The notes: a model not told the origin generated them from the letters alone. DNA of 42,808 bases from an uncultured Candidatus Melainabacteria bacterium (GCA_934717855.1 CAKUZI010000014.1:1-42808); one strand, 5' to 3'. Shown: positions 15,283 to 24,426, counted from the stretch's first letter. Program-made: numbers and translations.

Positions 15283-15626
15283 TATAATTCTCCACGAGAA
15301 ATTTTGTCTATCAATTCGCTTACTCTAGAACCTTTTTCCAAAGAATCGGTATAAACGAACTTCAATTCCGGAGTAAGTCTCAAGCGAATTTGTTTTCCAA
15401 CTTCATAGCGAATTTTTGGCGTACTTTTTTCAATAATTTCTTTAGTTTTTTCAATTTGTTCAGGGCTACCCAAAACGCTATAAATAACTTTAGCGAACGA
15501 ATTATCATGTGAAACTTCAACATCTAAAATTGACACAACACCAGCCAATCCTCTAATTTCTTTTCTTAAGACATCTGAAATATCTCTCATTAATTCTTTT
15601 CTAACACGTTCATTTCTTAAAGTCAT
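15282..15626 (-). CDS. rbfA: Ribosome-binding factor A
   Basis: RbfA is a KH-fold factor for late 30S maturation. The 114-residue protein has RVRKELMRDISDVLRKE at the start, the SHDNSFAKVIYSVLG segment and the C-terminal RLTPELKFVYTDSLEKG block. Size is typical. AAGGAGAAAATT precedes the ATG. It normally follows infB directly; here a 1.26 kb insert with an opposite-strand prepilin separates them. Confidence 0.95.
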   Translation of the reverse strand: MTLRNERVRKELMRDISDVLRKEIRGLAGVVSILDVEVSHDNSFAKVIYSVLGSPEQIEKTKEIIEKSTPKIRYEVGKQIRLRLTPELKFVYTDSLEKGSRVSELIDKISRGEL

Positions 15627-15683
15627 AATTTTCTCCTTAGTGATAAAATTATATCATAAAATAACAATTCCGTACATAGCCAC

Positions 15684-15712
15684 TTGACAAAAATATGGTA
15701 ATAGTAAATAAT
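15684..15712 (+). promoter_or_regulatory. Sigma-70 promoter of the phase-variable prepilin
   Basis: TTGACA (15684-15689) and AATAAT (15707-15712) are 17 bases apart, 23 bases before the ATG. Confidence 0.7.
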
Positions 15713-15735
15713 TATAAAAAAGAGGAGCGTGAAAA

Positions 15736-16511
15736 ATGTTTAATAATAAATCAGCAATTGCCCCCCCCCCGAAAGAGATTTTAAAATAAAAAAGGGTTTT
15801 ACCCTAGCTGAAGTATTAATCACTCTTGGAATAATTGGCGTTGTTGCAGCATTGACATTACCGACCTTAATTCAAAATTATCAAAAATTTGTTACAGTAA
15901 ATCGTCTAAAAAAAGAGTACTCGGTAATCAGTAATGCTTTTATTACTTCACAAGAAGAAAACGGGGAGATGAATACTTGGGGAATGGGGAATTTGGGCAA
16001 TATGAATGATGGGGACAAGATACTTATTCCTTTTTATCAAAATTACATTGTAAAATACTTGGATGTTGTTGATGATTGCGGATTAAATTGCATAAAGCAA
16101 AAACATGTAAAACGTTATAGATTAAATGGTGCAACTTGGAATTGGTATAACCATGCTTGGTATATAATTTATTTAAAAGATGGAGCTGTTATTGCTTTTA
16201 TGACAGACAACAACTCTGTTGTTTGGACTACTGTACGAATTTATGTTGATATAAATGGCGATAGAGGTCCAAATGTATCTGGGAAAGATATTTTTACTAT
16301 TCTATTAGAAATAAATGGAGATTCTGCATTAAAACTTTCTGGAATAACTAAGATAAGAAGTACAAAAGATAGAAATAGTTTGTTAGGGAATTGTCGTGAA
16401 TGTTGCAGTAAAAAAGTTACTTCTACAGAAATCCATAGCTATGCCGGAGATTATTGTGCCGGATTAATTCAGTACGATGGTTGGAAAATATCAAAAGATT
16501 ATCCATGGTAA
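15736..16511 (+). CDS. Prepilin-like protein, out of frame at a C10 tract (phase OFF)
   Basis: The ATG follows AGAGGAGCGTGAAAA. The frame reads MFNNKSAIAPPPK and then stops after about 17 codons. Inserting one C (or removing two) at the C10 tract (15761-15770) gives MFNNKSAIAPPPERDFKIKK joined to G-FTLAEVLITLGIIG, a perfect prepilin cleavage site and hydrophobic helix. The remaining ~230 residues are open to the stop. They contain DINGDRGPNVSGKDIF, a pseudopilin-like Asp/Gly loop, paired cysteines, and the C-terminal CAGLIQYDGWKISKDYPW also found in the prepilin at 41975. The tract fits slipped-strand ON/OFF switching; an assembly error is the alternative. Confidence 0.75.
15761..15770 (+). 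repeat. C10 homopolymer tract in prepilin leader
   Basis: Ten Cs lie between the start codon and the prepilin signal, in context GCAATTG-C10-GAAA. The same context with C8 (plus strand) occurs at 22071-22078 in another prepilin on the opposite strand. Confidence 0.85.
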
Positions 16512-16516
16512 AAACC

Positions 16517-16535
16517 AGTACGTAGGGCGGGGCAC
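16517..16535 (+). repeat. 19-base direct repeat, copy 1
   Basis: AGTACGTAGGGCGGGGCAC recurs exactly at 16776-16794, so the pair brackets R1 copy 2. This copy continues into a palindrome with CCTACCCCGCC just after the prepilin stop. Confidence 0.8.
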
Positions 16536-16580
16536 CTACCCCGCCAACATAAATTGAGATTTTTATACTATTTTGCCACA

Positions 16581-16751
16581 TGTCATCGCGCACAGAAGAT
16601 GAAATAAGTCATTAATTGTCAAATTGGATTTTTTTGTTGCGCGATCTAAAGTTTTATATTTTTTATACCCCTCTCTGAAATTTCTAAGCTCACATAATTC
16701 GCCAAGAAATTTCTTCTCTCCCTCAAGGGGCGAGAGTAAAATATTACACTT
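16581..16751 (+). repeat. Dispersed structured repeat R1, copy 2 (with insert)
   Basis: It matches copy 1 over its full length, except that about 40 bases are inserted between CGCGCAC and TGTTGCGCGAT, splitting the GC-rich inverted repeat. It lies just downstream of the phase-variable prepilin. The gene-free stretch 16512-16891 holds only this element and the 19-base direct repeats. Confidence 0.85.
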
Positions 16752-16775
16752 AGCTGCCTCGCTTCTTAGCTGCTT

Positions 16776-16794
16776 AGTACGTAGGGCGGGGCAC
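16776..16794 (+). repeat. 19-base direct repeat, copy 2
   Basis: Exact second copy of the 19-mer at 16517-16535, on the infB side of R1 copy 2. Confidence 0.8.
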
Positions 16795-16891
16795 GCAAAC
16801 TTATACCGCCTTGTTAAACTGCATTTTACAAAGCTTTGCCCACCATACGTTTTCAACTACGAATCAATATTGCCTAACTTAATATAAAATC

Positions 16892-19432
16892 TTACAAGCT
16901 TTGGCGTTCAACTTCTTCTGTTGTTGAAACTTCAATAATATCGCCAACTTCAATATCATTCCATTTCGCGAATGAAATACCACATTCAAAACCTTGTGCA
17001 ACTTCTTTTACATCGTCTTTGAAACGTTTCAATTGGTCGATTGCACCACGGAAGATTTCTTTACCATCACGATAAAGAACGGCATCTTTACTTCTAACAA
17101 TCTTACCTTCCGTTACATAACAACCGGCAATTTTTGTAGTTTTTCCAATTGTAAATACTTGGCGGATTTCAGCTTTACCAAGTTCAACTTCTTTAACTTC
17201 AGGTTCAAGTAATGACAACATTGTTTTTTCAATATCTTCAAGAATTTGATAAATGATATCATATTTCTTAATTGTAACGCCTTCTTTTTCAGCTGCAGCA
17301 AGAGCATTCGCGTCTTCTTTTACAGTAAAGCCTAAAATCAAAGCATTTGAAGCTGAAGCCAACATAACGTCTGCTTCTGAAATATCACCGACACCAACGT
17401 GAATGATTTTTGTCTTAATTTCATTAGATTCTAACTGTGCAATCGCTTGAGAAACAGCTTCTGCAGAACCGTTTGTATTAGCCTTAATAATCAAGTTCAA
17501 TTGCGGAATATCCTCTTCACCAGCAACAGCTTCACGACGAACGTGTGCCGGAAGCATTGCATCAAGACGTTTGTCACGTTCTTTTTCTTTGCGTTCTTGA
17601 ACAATTGATTTCATTTCTTTTTCATTCTTAACAACTTCAAAGTAATCACCTGCTTGAGGCACTTCTGACAAACCTAAAATTTCAACAGGAGTAGAAGGTT
17701 CAGCCTTTTGAATTCTTTCGCCGGAGTCAGAAAGCAATGCTCTCACACGACCGCAAGCTGTTCCTACAACTATACAATTACCTACGCGCAAAGTTCCGTT
17801 TTGAACCAACAATGTAGCAACTGCACCTTTACCTTTGTCTAAGTTTGCTTCAATTACAACACCAGAAGCCTCTGCTTTAGGATTAGCTTTCAAATCCTGA
17901 ACATCAGCAACAAGCAAAATATATTCTAACAATTCATCAATACCAGTACCTTGCAAAGCTGAAACTTTTACAGTAATTGTTTCTCCGCCCCATTCTTCAG
18001 GTACAAGACCGTGTTCTGTCAATTGTTGTAATACTCTGTCAGGGTTAGCTCCGGGTTTATCAATTTTGTTTACTGCAACAATAATCGGAACATCCGCAGC
18101 TTTTGCGTGGTTAATCGCTTCAATTGTCTGTGGCATAATACCATCATCTGCCGCAACTACCAAAATTGCAATATCAGTAGCTTTCGCCCCACGAGCTCTC
18201 ATTTCTGTAAAAGCTTCGTGACCAGGAGTATCAACGAAAACAATTTTCTTATCTTTATTGTTGTCTAAATAAACCGTGTAAGCTCCGATTGATTGTGTAA
18301 TACCACCAACTTCAGATGCAACAATTTTGTGTTTAGAAGCTCGGATACTATCCAATAATGTTGTTTTACCGTGGTCAACGTGTCCCATGATACTAACAAC
18401 AGGGGCTCTACGTTTCAACAATTTTTTATCAACTTCAGTTAATTTCTTTTCTTTTTCCTCTTTTTCAAGCTCTTCTTCCATATAAGCATCTAAGTCTTCA
18501 TCAAGAACTTCAAGCTCATATTCTGCGCAAATCTTTTTGATAACATCAACATCAATAAGTTGGTTTACTGTTGCCATAATACCATTTAGCATTAAGAACT
18601 TAATAATTTCAGCAGGAGTGTGTTGGATTTTTTCAGACAATTCACTAATTGTCATAGCTCTATTCACAACAACTTGAGTAACTTGCTTTGCTTCTTCCTC
18701 TTTGTGAGAACGTTTTTTATGTTTTTGAGCTGCTGCTTTTTCTAAAGAAATTCTTTCTTGTTCTTCTTTTTTGTTGTTAAATTCTTTACCTTTTTTCTTT
18801 CCGTCAGTACGGCGTCTGCCTGTCCCTTTATTCTCGTAAATATCTTGAGAAATAATTGTTCTTTGAATAGGCTTTCTTTCTCCTGATGGTTTTTCAAACG
18901 GTTTTTTAGGAGCACCGTCTTTTGAACGCGGAGAGAATGGTTTGTCACCTCTTTCAGGTCTTTCTCCACGAGGAGTTCTTTCTCCACGAGGCGGGAATTT
19001 TCTTTCACCGGATCTTGTTGGTCTTTCCGGTTTTTCAGAAGTTGTAGTAGAAGCCTCCGCAGGTTTTCTTGGAGCTCTTCTAACAATTTCCAAACGGCTT
19101 TGCGGTTGTTTAGGTTTAACAATTTCAACACGAGGTGTAGCTACTTTTTTTACAGGTTCTACTTTCTTTTCCTCTTTTTTTATTTCAACTTTTTCTACGA
19201 CCGGTTTTTCCGCAGGTTTTGCTTTTTTAACAACAAAAGCTTTTGGCTTTTTGTGTTCTTTTACACCGCCTGATGCGATAAATTCCTTAAGCCTTTTCAC
19301 CTGTTCCATTGTAACAGTGCTTGAATGAGTTTTGCCCGTAACAGAAAGTTGTGCAAACTTTTCTATAACTTCCTTACTGGTAAGCCCAAGTTCTTTTGCT
19401 AATTCATTTATTCTAATCGTTTCAAAACTCAT
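16892..19432 (-). CDS. infB: Translation initiation factor IF-2
   Basis: IF-2 is the GTPase that places initiator tRNA on the ribosome. The 846-residue protein has an N-terminal IF2_N module (ELAKELGLTSKEVIEKFAQL) and a long Lys/Pro/Arg-rich linker (about 60-240). A second IF2_N follows (AMTISELSEKI), then the G domain with GHVDHGKT at 350-357, DTPGHEAF and NKID, and the C-terminal fMet-tRNA-binding domains. Length is normal. The start overlaps the rnpM stop by 11 bases. Confidence 0.97.
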   Translation of the reverse strand: MSFETIRINELAKELGLTSKEVIEKFAQLSVTGKTHSSTVTMEQVKRLKEFIASGGVKEHKKPKAFVVKKAKPAEKPVVEKVEIKKEEKKVEPVKKVATPRVEIVKPKQPQSRLEIVRRAPRKPAEASTTTSEKPERPTRSGERKFPPRGERTPRGERPERGDKPFSPRSKDGAPKKPFEKPSGERKPIQRTIISQDIYENKGTGRRRTDGKKKGKEFNNKKEEQERISLEKAAAQKHKKRSHKEEEAKQVTQVVVNRAMTISELSEKIQHTPAEIIKFLMLNGIMATVNQLIDVDVIKKICAEYELEVLDEDLDAYMEEELEKEEKEKKLTEVDKKLLKRRAPVVSIMGHVDHGKTTLLDSIRASKHKIVASEVGGITQSIGAYTVYLDNNKDKKIVFVDTPGHEAFTEMRARGAKATDIAILVVAADDGIMPQTIEAINHAKAADVPIIVAVNKIDKPGANPDRVLQQLTEHGLVPEEWGGETITVKVSALQGTGIDELLEYILLVADVQDLKANPKAEASGVVIEANLDKGKGAVATLLVQNGTLRVGNCIVVGTACGRVRALLSDSGERIQKAEPSTPVEILGLSEVPQAGDYFEVVKNEKEMKSIVQERKEKERDKRLDAMLPAHVRREAVAGEEDIPQLNLIIKANTNGSAEAVSQAIAQLESNEIKTKIIHVGVGDISEADVMLASASNALILGFTVKEDANALAAAEKEGVTIKKYDIIYQILEDIEKTMLSLLEPEVKEVELGKAEIRQVFTIGKTTKIAGCYVTEGKIVRSKDAVLYRDGKEIFRGAIDQLKRFKDDVKEVAQGFECGISFAKWNDIEVGDIIEVSTTEEVERQSL

Positions 19433-19667
19433 TTAATAATTTTCCTTTCAAATCTTCCGGTACAGAGGCTTTCAAGATTTTTGAAATTTTATTTTTTTTG
19501 AAAGCGTTCTCTACACACGAATTATTATAGCAGAGATATACAGATCTGCCAAATATTTTGTTATCAGGGTTTACAATAACGTTTCCATGCGCATTTTCAC
19601 GAGTAATCTTTATTAAATCTTTTCTGTCTTTAAGCTTACCGCAACCTACGCATTTTCGTTCTACCAC
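19422..19667 (-). CDS. rnpM: YlxR/RnpM family protein (DUF448)
   Basis: The 81-residue protein has the family cysteine motif RKCVGCGKLKDRKDLIKI at residues 4-21 and the GRSVYLCYNNSC block. YlxR was recently linked to binding and modulating RNase P RNA (RnpM). It usually sits between nusA and infB; here prfA, not nusA, is directly upstream and overlaps by one base. nusA is not in the window. Confidence 0.93.
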   Translation of the reverse strand: MVERKCVGCGKLKDRKDLIKITRENAHGNVIVNPDNKIFGRSVYLCYNNSCVENAFKKNKISKILKASVPEDLKGKLLNEF

Positions 19668-20749
19668 TAATTTACCTCTGCTAATTTTTCCAGTTTCAAT
19701 TTTTGATCGTGATCAATCAACAAATTAATCAACTCATCCAAATCACCGTCAATAACCGTATTAACATTCAAGTTATGGTTAATTCTGTGATCTGTCAAAC
19801 GACCTTGAGGGAAGTTGTACGTTCTAATACGTTCACTTCTGTCACCGGTACCAACTTGAGAACGACGTAAATCTGTGATTTCCTGCATTTGTTTTTGAAC
19901 TTCCATATCATAAAGTTTGGCTTTCAAAATCTGCAAAGCACGCTCTTTGTTTTGAAGTTGAGAACGTTCTTCTGTACAGAAAATCATAATCCCTGTCGGC
20001 TTGTGAAATACTCTAGCAGCAGTTTCAACTTTGTTTACGTTTTGACCGCCTGCGCCACCTGAACGAGCGGTTGATATTTCAACATCATTCATATTCAATT
20101 CAACTTCAACATCGTCAACTTCAGGCATAACCGCAACTGTCGCAGTAGATGTGTGAACACGTCCTTGAGATTCAGTCGCAGGAACACGTTGAACTCTATG
20201 AACACCTGATTCATATTTCAATTGAGAATAAACCGCATCACCTTTGATTGAAATAATAATTTCAGAAACACCGCCGGCTTCGCATTCAGTCTTACTCAAA
20301 ACTTGAGTTTGCCAGCCTTTTTTATCAGCATATCTCATATACATACGAGCCAAATCACCGGCAAAAATATTTGCTTCGTCTCCGCCAGCACCGCCACGAA
20401 TTTCAAGCATAATGTCTTTATCATCCATAGGGTCACGAGGAAGCAGAAGAACTTTCATTCTTTCTTCGTATTCAGGAAGTTTAGCTTCATTTTCAGCCAT
20501 TTCGGCTTTCAAAAATGACTTCATTTCTTCATCGTGTTCAGCTTTTATCATTTCTTTAGCTTCTTCAATAGCATCCACCGCTTTTTTCCAATCATAATAA
20601 AGATTAACGGTTTCTTCCATAGATTTTCTTTGTTTTGACAAATCTCTAAACTTGTTATAATCCTGAATTACTGCAGGATCGGATAGTGTAACACCTAATT
20701 CATTATATTTCTTCTCAATTTGAAGAATTTTATCTAACATATCTTTCAT
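19667..20749 (-). CDS. prfA: Peptide chain release factor 1
   Basis: RF1 reads UAA and UAG. The 360-residue protein has the peptidyl-hydrolase motif GGQ in RSGGAGGQNVNKVET (about residue 235) and the RF1-type codon-recognition PAT in HRVQRVPATESQGRVHTS, which separates it from RF2 (SPF). The end block RIRTYNFPQGRLTDHRIN is intact. It is placed at the head of the rnpM-infB run, an uncommon neighbour for these genes. Confidence 0.97.
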   Translation of the reverse strand: MKDMLDKILQIEKKYNELGVTLSDPAVIQDYNKFRDLSKQRKSMEETVNLYYDWKKAVDAIEEAKEMIKAEHDEEMKSFLKAEMAENEAKLPEYEERMKVLLLPRDPMDDKDIMLEIRGGAGGDEANIFAGDLARMYMRYADKKGWQTQVLSKTECEAGGVSEIIISIKGDAVYSQLKYESGVHRVQRVPATESQGRVHTSTATVAVMPEVDDVEVELNMNDVEISTARSGGAGGQNVNKVETAARVFHKPTGIMIFCTEERSQLQNKERALQILKAKLYDMEVQKQMQEITDLRRSQVGTGDRSERIRTYNFPQGRLTDHRINHNLNVNTVIDGDLDELINLLIDHDQKLKLEKLAEVN

Positions 20750-21125
20750 AACTAAAGTATATCAGGAACAAAAAATTTTTCAAATATACGAGGTTTAAAT
20801 GTTTCCATTTCTACAAAACTTGGGGAAAACATTTAATAAATTATAGAATTCCGGTGAGGGGTTAAAATATTATTCCATTCTTTCCTGCGCGGACGGCAGG
20901 ATGTGTATCCCGACCTACGTGCTTATTACTTCATGTCCTCCACTTGAGGGAGGACCAAAATCTTTGATTTCGAGGCGGGGAAAAGTAGTAGTAATAGTTT
21001 TTCAAGTCCAACCCCTCTCTCTAACTCTCTCCCTTGGAGAGAGGACAAGTTTTAGCATTTACTGTTCAAAACAGATTGCGGAACAAAGTCCGCGATGACA
21101 GATATTGATGACATCTTGAAAAACA

Positions 21126-21249
21126 TGTCATCGCGCACTCCGTTGCGCGATCTAAAGTTTTATATTTTTTATACCCCTCTCTGAAATTTCTAAGCTCACA
21201 AAATATGCTAAGAAATTTCTCCTCTCCCTCAAGGGGCGAGATTAAAATG
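21126..21249 (+). repeat. Dispersed structured repeat R1, copy 3
   Basis: It matches copy 1 with scattered substitutions (for example AAAATATGCT in place of ATAATTCGCC). It lies just downstream of the prepilin at 21290-22099. The gene-free stretch 20750-21289 also contains CCCTCTCTC/GAGAGAGG-type and CCTGC/GCAGG inverted words and a relative of the TACGTAGGNCGGG family near 20912, but no coding region. Confidence 0.85.
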
Positions 21250-21289
21250 TTTCGTTTAACTTAACACTCTCCAAGAAAAAAGAGTTGAG

Positions 21290-22099
21290 TTACTCAAATT
21301 TCCCAATTTTATACTTTTCAGTTTTTATAAGTTTATCATTTGCTAAAACATAATTTATATTTCCCCAACTATCAGTATCAGTTCCCGACTCTCCATTTCC
21401 TAAATAGGGAATTTGAAAAACATCAACTCCTATCTGATTTGGACCTTTTAGCCCATTTGTATCAAAAGCAATTCTTCCACACGTAATATCTTTAAAATAA
21501 TGACCTTTTAAACTGGTTGGACTGTTTAAATCTTCTGTAAATTTACCATTGGAGTCTTTGTCATTAACCCAAACCATTCTTTCGCAATTTGCACCAATAT
21601 TTCTTGCACATTCAACAGAAACAAAAGCTCCATCTGCTAAAACAATTCTTGCCCTTTGACTTATCCAATTTTCTTGATAAGTATTTCCATTTCCATCATC
21701 AAATTTTTTATACTGCATAATATTGTACGCCCCACCACATTCTCGCAATTTTGCATAAGTACAGACTTTAGCCGTATTTAAATACTTTGCAAGTTGAAAA
21801 GTCAAACCTTCATCCGTTGTTTCACTAAACCAAAAAGCTGAAGCATCCCCTATTGCTCCATTTTCTTCGTTCCATTTATTCATTGCATTGGTCAATCCTG
21901 AATAAGTTTTCTTTGCTGAGACAACAAAAACTTTTTCTTTATAATTCGCGACTAAAGTTGGTATAGTAATAGCTGCAACCACACCAATAATGCCAAGGGT
22001 AATCAACACCTCTGCCAATGTAAAGCCAAAACACTTGTTATTAGAGGGTTTTAGCGATTGCCCCCCCCGAAAAGCACTTCCAAAAATTAAATTACTCAT
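21290..22099 (-). CDS. Prepilin-like protein with G8 tract (phase ON)
   Basis: The 269-residue protein has a 29-residue basic leader, then the prepilin site G-FTLAEVLITLGIIGVVAAIT, a helix and a long globular domain. DTNGLKGPNQIGVDVF in that domain resembles the Ca-binding loop of pseudopilins, and several cysteines may form disulfides. Such proteins are cleaved and methylated by a prepilin peptidase and assembled into type IV pili or type II secretion pseudopili. The leader contains a G8 tract in frame, so expression could switch by slippage. GAGAGGTAAAA precedes the ATG. Confidence 0.88.
   Translation of the reverse strand: MSNLIFGSAFRGGQSLKPSNNKCFGFTLAEVLITLGIIGVVAAITIPTLVANYKEKVFVVSAKKTYSGLTNAMNKWNEENGAIGDASAFWFSETTDEGLTFQLAKYLNTAKVCTYAKLRECGGAYNIMQYKKFDDGNGNTYQENWISQRARIVLADGAFVSVECARNIGANCERMVWVNDKDSNGKFTEDLNSPTSLKGHYFKDITCGRIAFDTNGLKGPNQIGVDVFQIPYLGNGESGTDTDSWGNINYVLANDKLIKTEKYKIGKFE
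22071..22078 (-). repeat. G8/C8 homopolymer tract in prepilin leader
   Basis: Eight Cs on the plus strand (Gly codons in the gene) lie between start codon and prepilin signal. The plus-strand context ATTG-C8-GAAA equals that of the C10 tract at 15761, although the two genes run in opposite directions. Confidence 0.85.
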
Positions 22100-22246
22100 T
22101 TTTACCTCTCTAATTCTTAAATAACATTACCAGTTTAACATATTTTTCAATCAATTTCAAGCAAAATACAACAGATATTTTTACAAAAAATGTATGATGC
22201 AATAAATATTTATTTTATGTACAATCAAAAAAAAAGGGAGAAGAAA

Positions 22247-23323
22247 ATGTTAGAATATTTTTTAGGTTCATATATAGTAACAATTGTTGGGCTAATCGGG
22301 GCTTACCTTTGGGGCGAACATGTTCATAGCGGTTCCGGTTTAGCTTGTGTATTCATTGCAATAGTTTTAGGCGTTTTAGAAATCAGCTTATCTTTTGATA
22401 ACGCTGTTGTAAACGCAATGAAACTCGAAAAAATGTCTCACAAATGGCGTATGAGATTTTTAACTTGGGGTATCATTATTGCCGTATTCGGAATGAGATT
22501 TTTATTCCCAATACTAGTTGTTTCTATATTTGCCAAATTAAGCATGCTTGATGTCGCAAACATCGCATTAACAAATTCCGATAAATATGCATATTACTTA
22601 CATCAAACTCACGCACCAATCGTAACTTTCGGCGGAATGTTCTTGATAATGCTATTTCTTAACTACTTTTTTGACCATAAAAAAGAAGTTCATTGGATCA
22701 AATGCGTAGAAGCGCCATTATCGCACCTTGACCATATCAAAGGAATTGAAATTGTAATTTCTTTATTTATGCTACTTGCAACTCAAAATGTTGTTCCTGC
22801 AACACAAAAGTTACACGTTATGATTGCCGGAATTTCAGGGATAATAACATATTTATTAATTGAGGGATTTGCTCACTATCTTGAAAGACACGAAGAAATG
22901 CGACTTGCGAAATGCACAACCGGTGCCGTTGGTTGTACAGGTTTAGTAAGTTTTTTATATCTGGAACTAATTGACGCATCATTCTCTTTGGATGGTGTTT
23001 TAGGAGCTTTTGCGTTAAGCAAAGATATTATAATCATATCAATCGGACTTGCAATTGGTGCGATGTTCGTTAGATCTTTGACTATTATGCTTGTTGAAAA
23101 GAAAACTCTAAAACAGTTTTTATACTTAGAACACGGTGCACATTGGGCTATCGGAGCGTTGGCATGTTTAATGCTTGTATCTACAGTTAAAGAGATTCCG
23201 GAAGTCGTTACAGGCGGAATTGGTTTAGCATTTATTATTTCTGCTTTTATTTCATCAGTAAAACACAACAAGAAAATGGAAAGACTTTTGGCTACAGAAA
23301 AAACAGAGGGAGAAAATGCTTAA
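22247..23323 (+). CDS. TerC-like/DUF475 integral membrane protein
   Basis: The 358-residue protein has about nine membrane helices. Two internal acidic repeats sit in helices, LEISLSFDNAVVNA near residue 44 and the later IDASFSLDGVLGA; these SFDN/SxDG motifs are hallmarks of the TerC/DUF475 group, linked to metal ion export and tellurite resistance. The ATG is chosen because AAAGGGAG lies six bases upstream; the frame is open further upstream. It overlaps the glycosyltransferase start by eight bases, so the two are probably translated together. The substrate is unknown. Confidence 0.85.
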   Translation: MLEYFLGSYIVTIVGLIGAYLWGEHVHSGSGLACVFIAIVLGVLEISLSFDNAVVNAMKLEKMSHKWRMRFLTWGIIIAVFGMRFLFPILVVSIFAKLSMLDVANIALTNSDKYAYYLHQTHAPIVTFGGMFLIMLFLNYFFDHKKEVHWIKCVEAPLSHLDHIKGIEIVISLFMLLATQNVVPATQKLHVMIAGISGIITYLLIEGFAHYLERHEEMRLAKCTTGAVGCTGLVSFLYLELIDASFSLDGVLGAFALSKDIIIISIGLAIGAMFVRSLTIMLVEKKTLKQFLYLEHGAHWAIGALACLMLVSTVKEIPEVVTGGIGLAFIISAFISSVKHNKKMERLLATEKTEGENA

Positions 23324-24182
23324 ATTACCTTTAGTCAGCTTTGTTGTAACATCATATAATTACGAAAAATATATTTTAAAAACACTGGAAAGCATAAAAA
23401 AACAGAGCTATACAAACTTTGAAATAATAGTTGTTGACGACTGTTCTTCTGATAAGTCTTGTGAGGTAATTGAAAATTTTATTTCAGAAAACCAAAACCT
23501 AAGAATTATATTGATTAAGCAAAACTCTAATCAAGGTCAGCTATCTGCAATGCTCCGCGGGCTAAAAGAAGCTCAAGGACAATTTGTAAGTTTTATTGAC
23601 AGCGACGATGTTTTGTTTGAGGATTATGCCAAAACTCACGTAAGGGTTCACCTCGAAACATCCGTTGCATTCACATCCTGTCAAATTGCAGAAATCGGAG
23701 AAGATGATGAAATTCACACTCTCAAATCAATATCTTCTCCACATTCAATCACTTTGGACGAACTTTTTGCTGGAGAAAATGCAAATTACGAAATTTTAAA
23801 AAATAAGCATTTTGGCGGTTGGTATTGGTCTCCCAACAGTTCTGCAATGTATCGAAAAGCTTCTATTGAAATACTTTTAGATTACCAAAACACAAGCGCT
23901 TGGCGAATTTGTCCGGATAAATTTTTATTCAATTTCGCTCACTTAATAGGCGGTTCTGCAATAATTTACACTCCGCTTGTCGGCTATAGACGACACAAAG
24001 GTAATGCTGGCAATTGCACATTGGTTACAGGTGACAAACGTTTACACAGTGACTATATTACGAAAATAAACGTTAAAAACAACTTAAAAATCAGACCGGA
24101 AACAATTAAATTTTTATGGCAAGAAAGAGAAAAACTTGGGTTGAGAAATACACTGAACTTAATTAGTAAAACTGTAATATAA
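23316..24182 (+). CDS. Family 2 glycosyltransferase
   Basis: The 288-residue protein has a GT-A fold start (PLVSFVVTSYNYEKYILKTL), the nucleotide-binding EIIVVDDCSSDKSCEV block and a metal-binding SFIDSDDVLF (about residues 91-100). Such enzymes add sugars to surface glycans from nucleotide sugars. The acceptor-side GGWYWSPNSSAMYRK and HKGNAG segments are typical of GT2 proteins acting on envelope polysaccharide. It is coupled to the TerC-like gene. Donor and acceptor cannot be read from the sequence. Confidence 0.88.
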   Translation: MLKLPLVSFVVTSYNYEKYILKTLESIKKQSYTNFEIIVVDDCSSDKSCEVIENFISENQNLRIILIKQNSNQGQLSAMLRGLKEAQGQFVSFIDSDDVLFEDYAKTHVRVHLETSVAFTSCQIAEIGEDDEIHTLKSISSPHSITLDELFAGENANYEILKNKHFGGWYWSPNSSAMYRKASIEILLDYQNTSAWRICPDKFLFNFAHLIGGSAIIYTPLVGYRRHKGNAGNCTLVTGDKRLHSDYITKINVKNNLKIRPETIKFLWQEREKLGLRNTLNLISKTVI

Positions 24183-24183
24183 A

Positions 24184-24414
24184 TCATTTCAAATCAATTA
24201 ACAAATCATAAATTTTATCTATTTTGTCTTTAACTTCTGAAAACTGTTCCTTTAAATCAATAAAGCTATTTATTGTGACAAATTTTTCTTCAATTTCTTC
24301 AATAATTTCACGGTGTTTCTTTTCTAATTGCTCCGGGGTTACAAATATTTTCTGCTGAATGAAAAACATAAATACAACGATTATAACCGGAGAATATTCT
24401 ATAAATTTTTCCAT
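24184..24414 (-). CDS. Small membrane/coiled-coil phage protein
   Basis: The 76-residue protein has one N-terminal membrane segment (about residues 7-20, SPVIIVVFMFFIQQ) followed by a charged coiled coil (EKKHREIIEEIEEKFV and EVKDKIDKIYDLLI). This layout is like small phage holin-associated proteins (BhlA/UviB type), but the sequence alone does not prove that. It is the last gene of the phage run, 12 bases after TerL. Confidence 0.5.
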   Translation of the reverse strand: MEKFIEYSPVIIVVFMFFIQQKIFVTPEQLEKKHREIIEEIEEKFVTINSFIDLKEQFSEVKDKIDKIYDLLIDLK

Positions 24415-24426
24415 AAAAATCCTTTC

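Noticed and set aside
16581..21249. Insertion sequence carrying R1
   Set aside because: No transposase or transposase fragment is seen in or between the copies.
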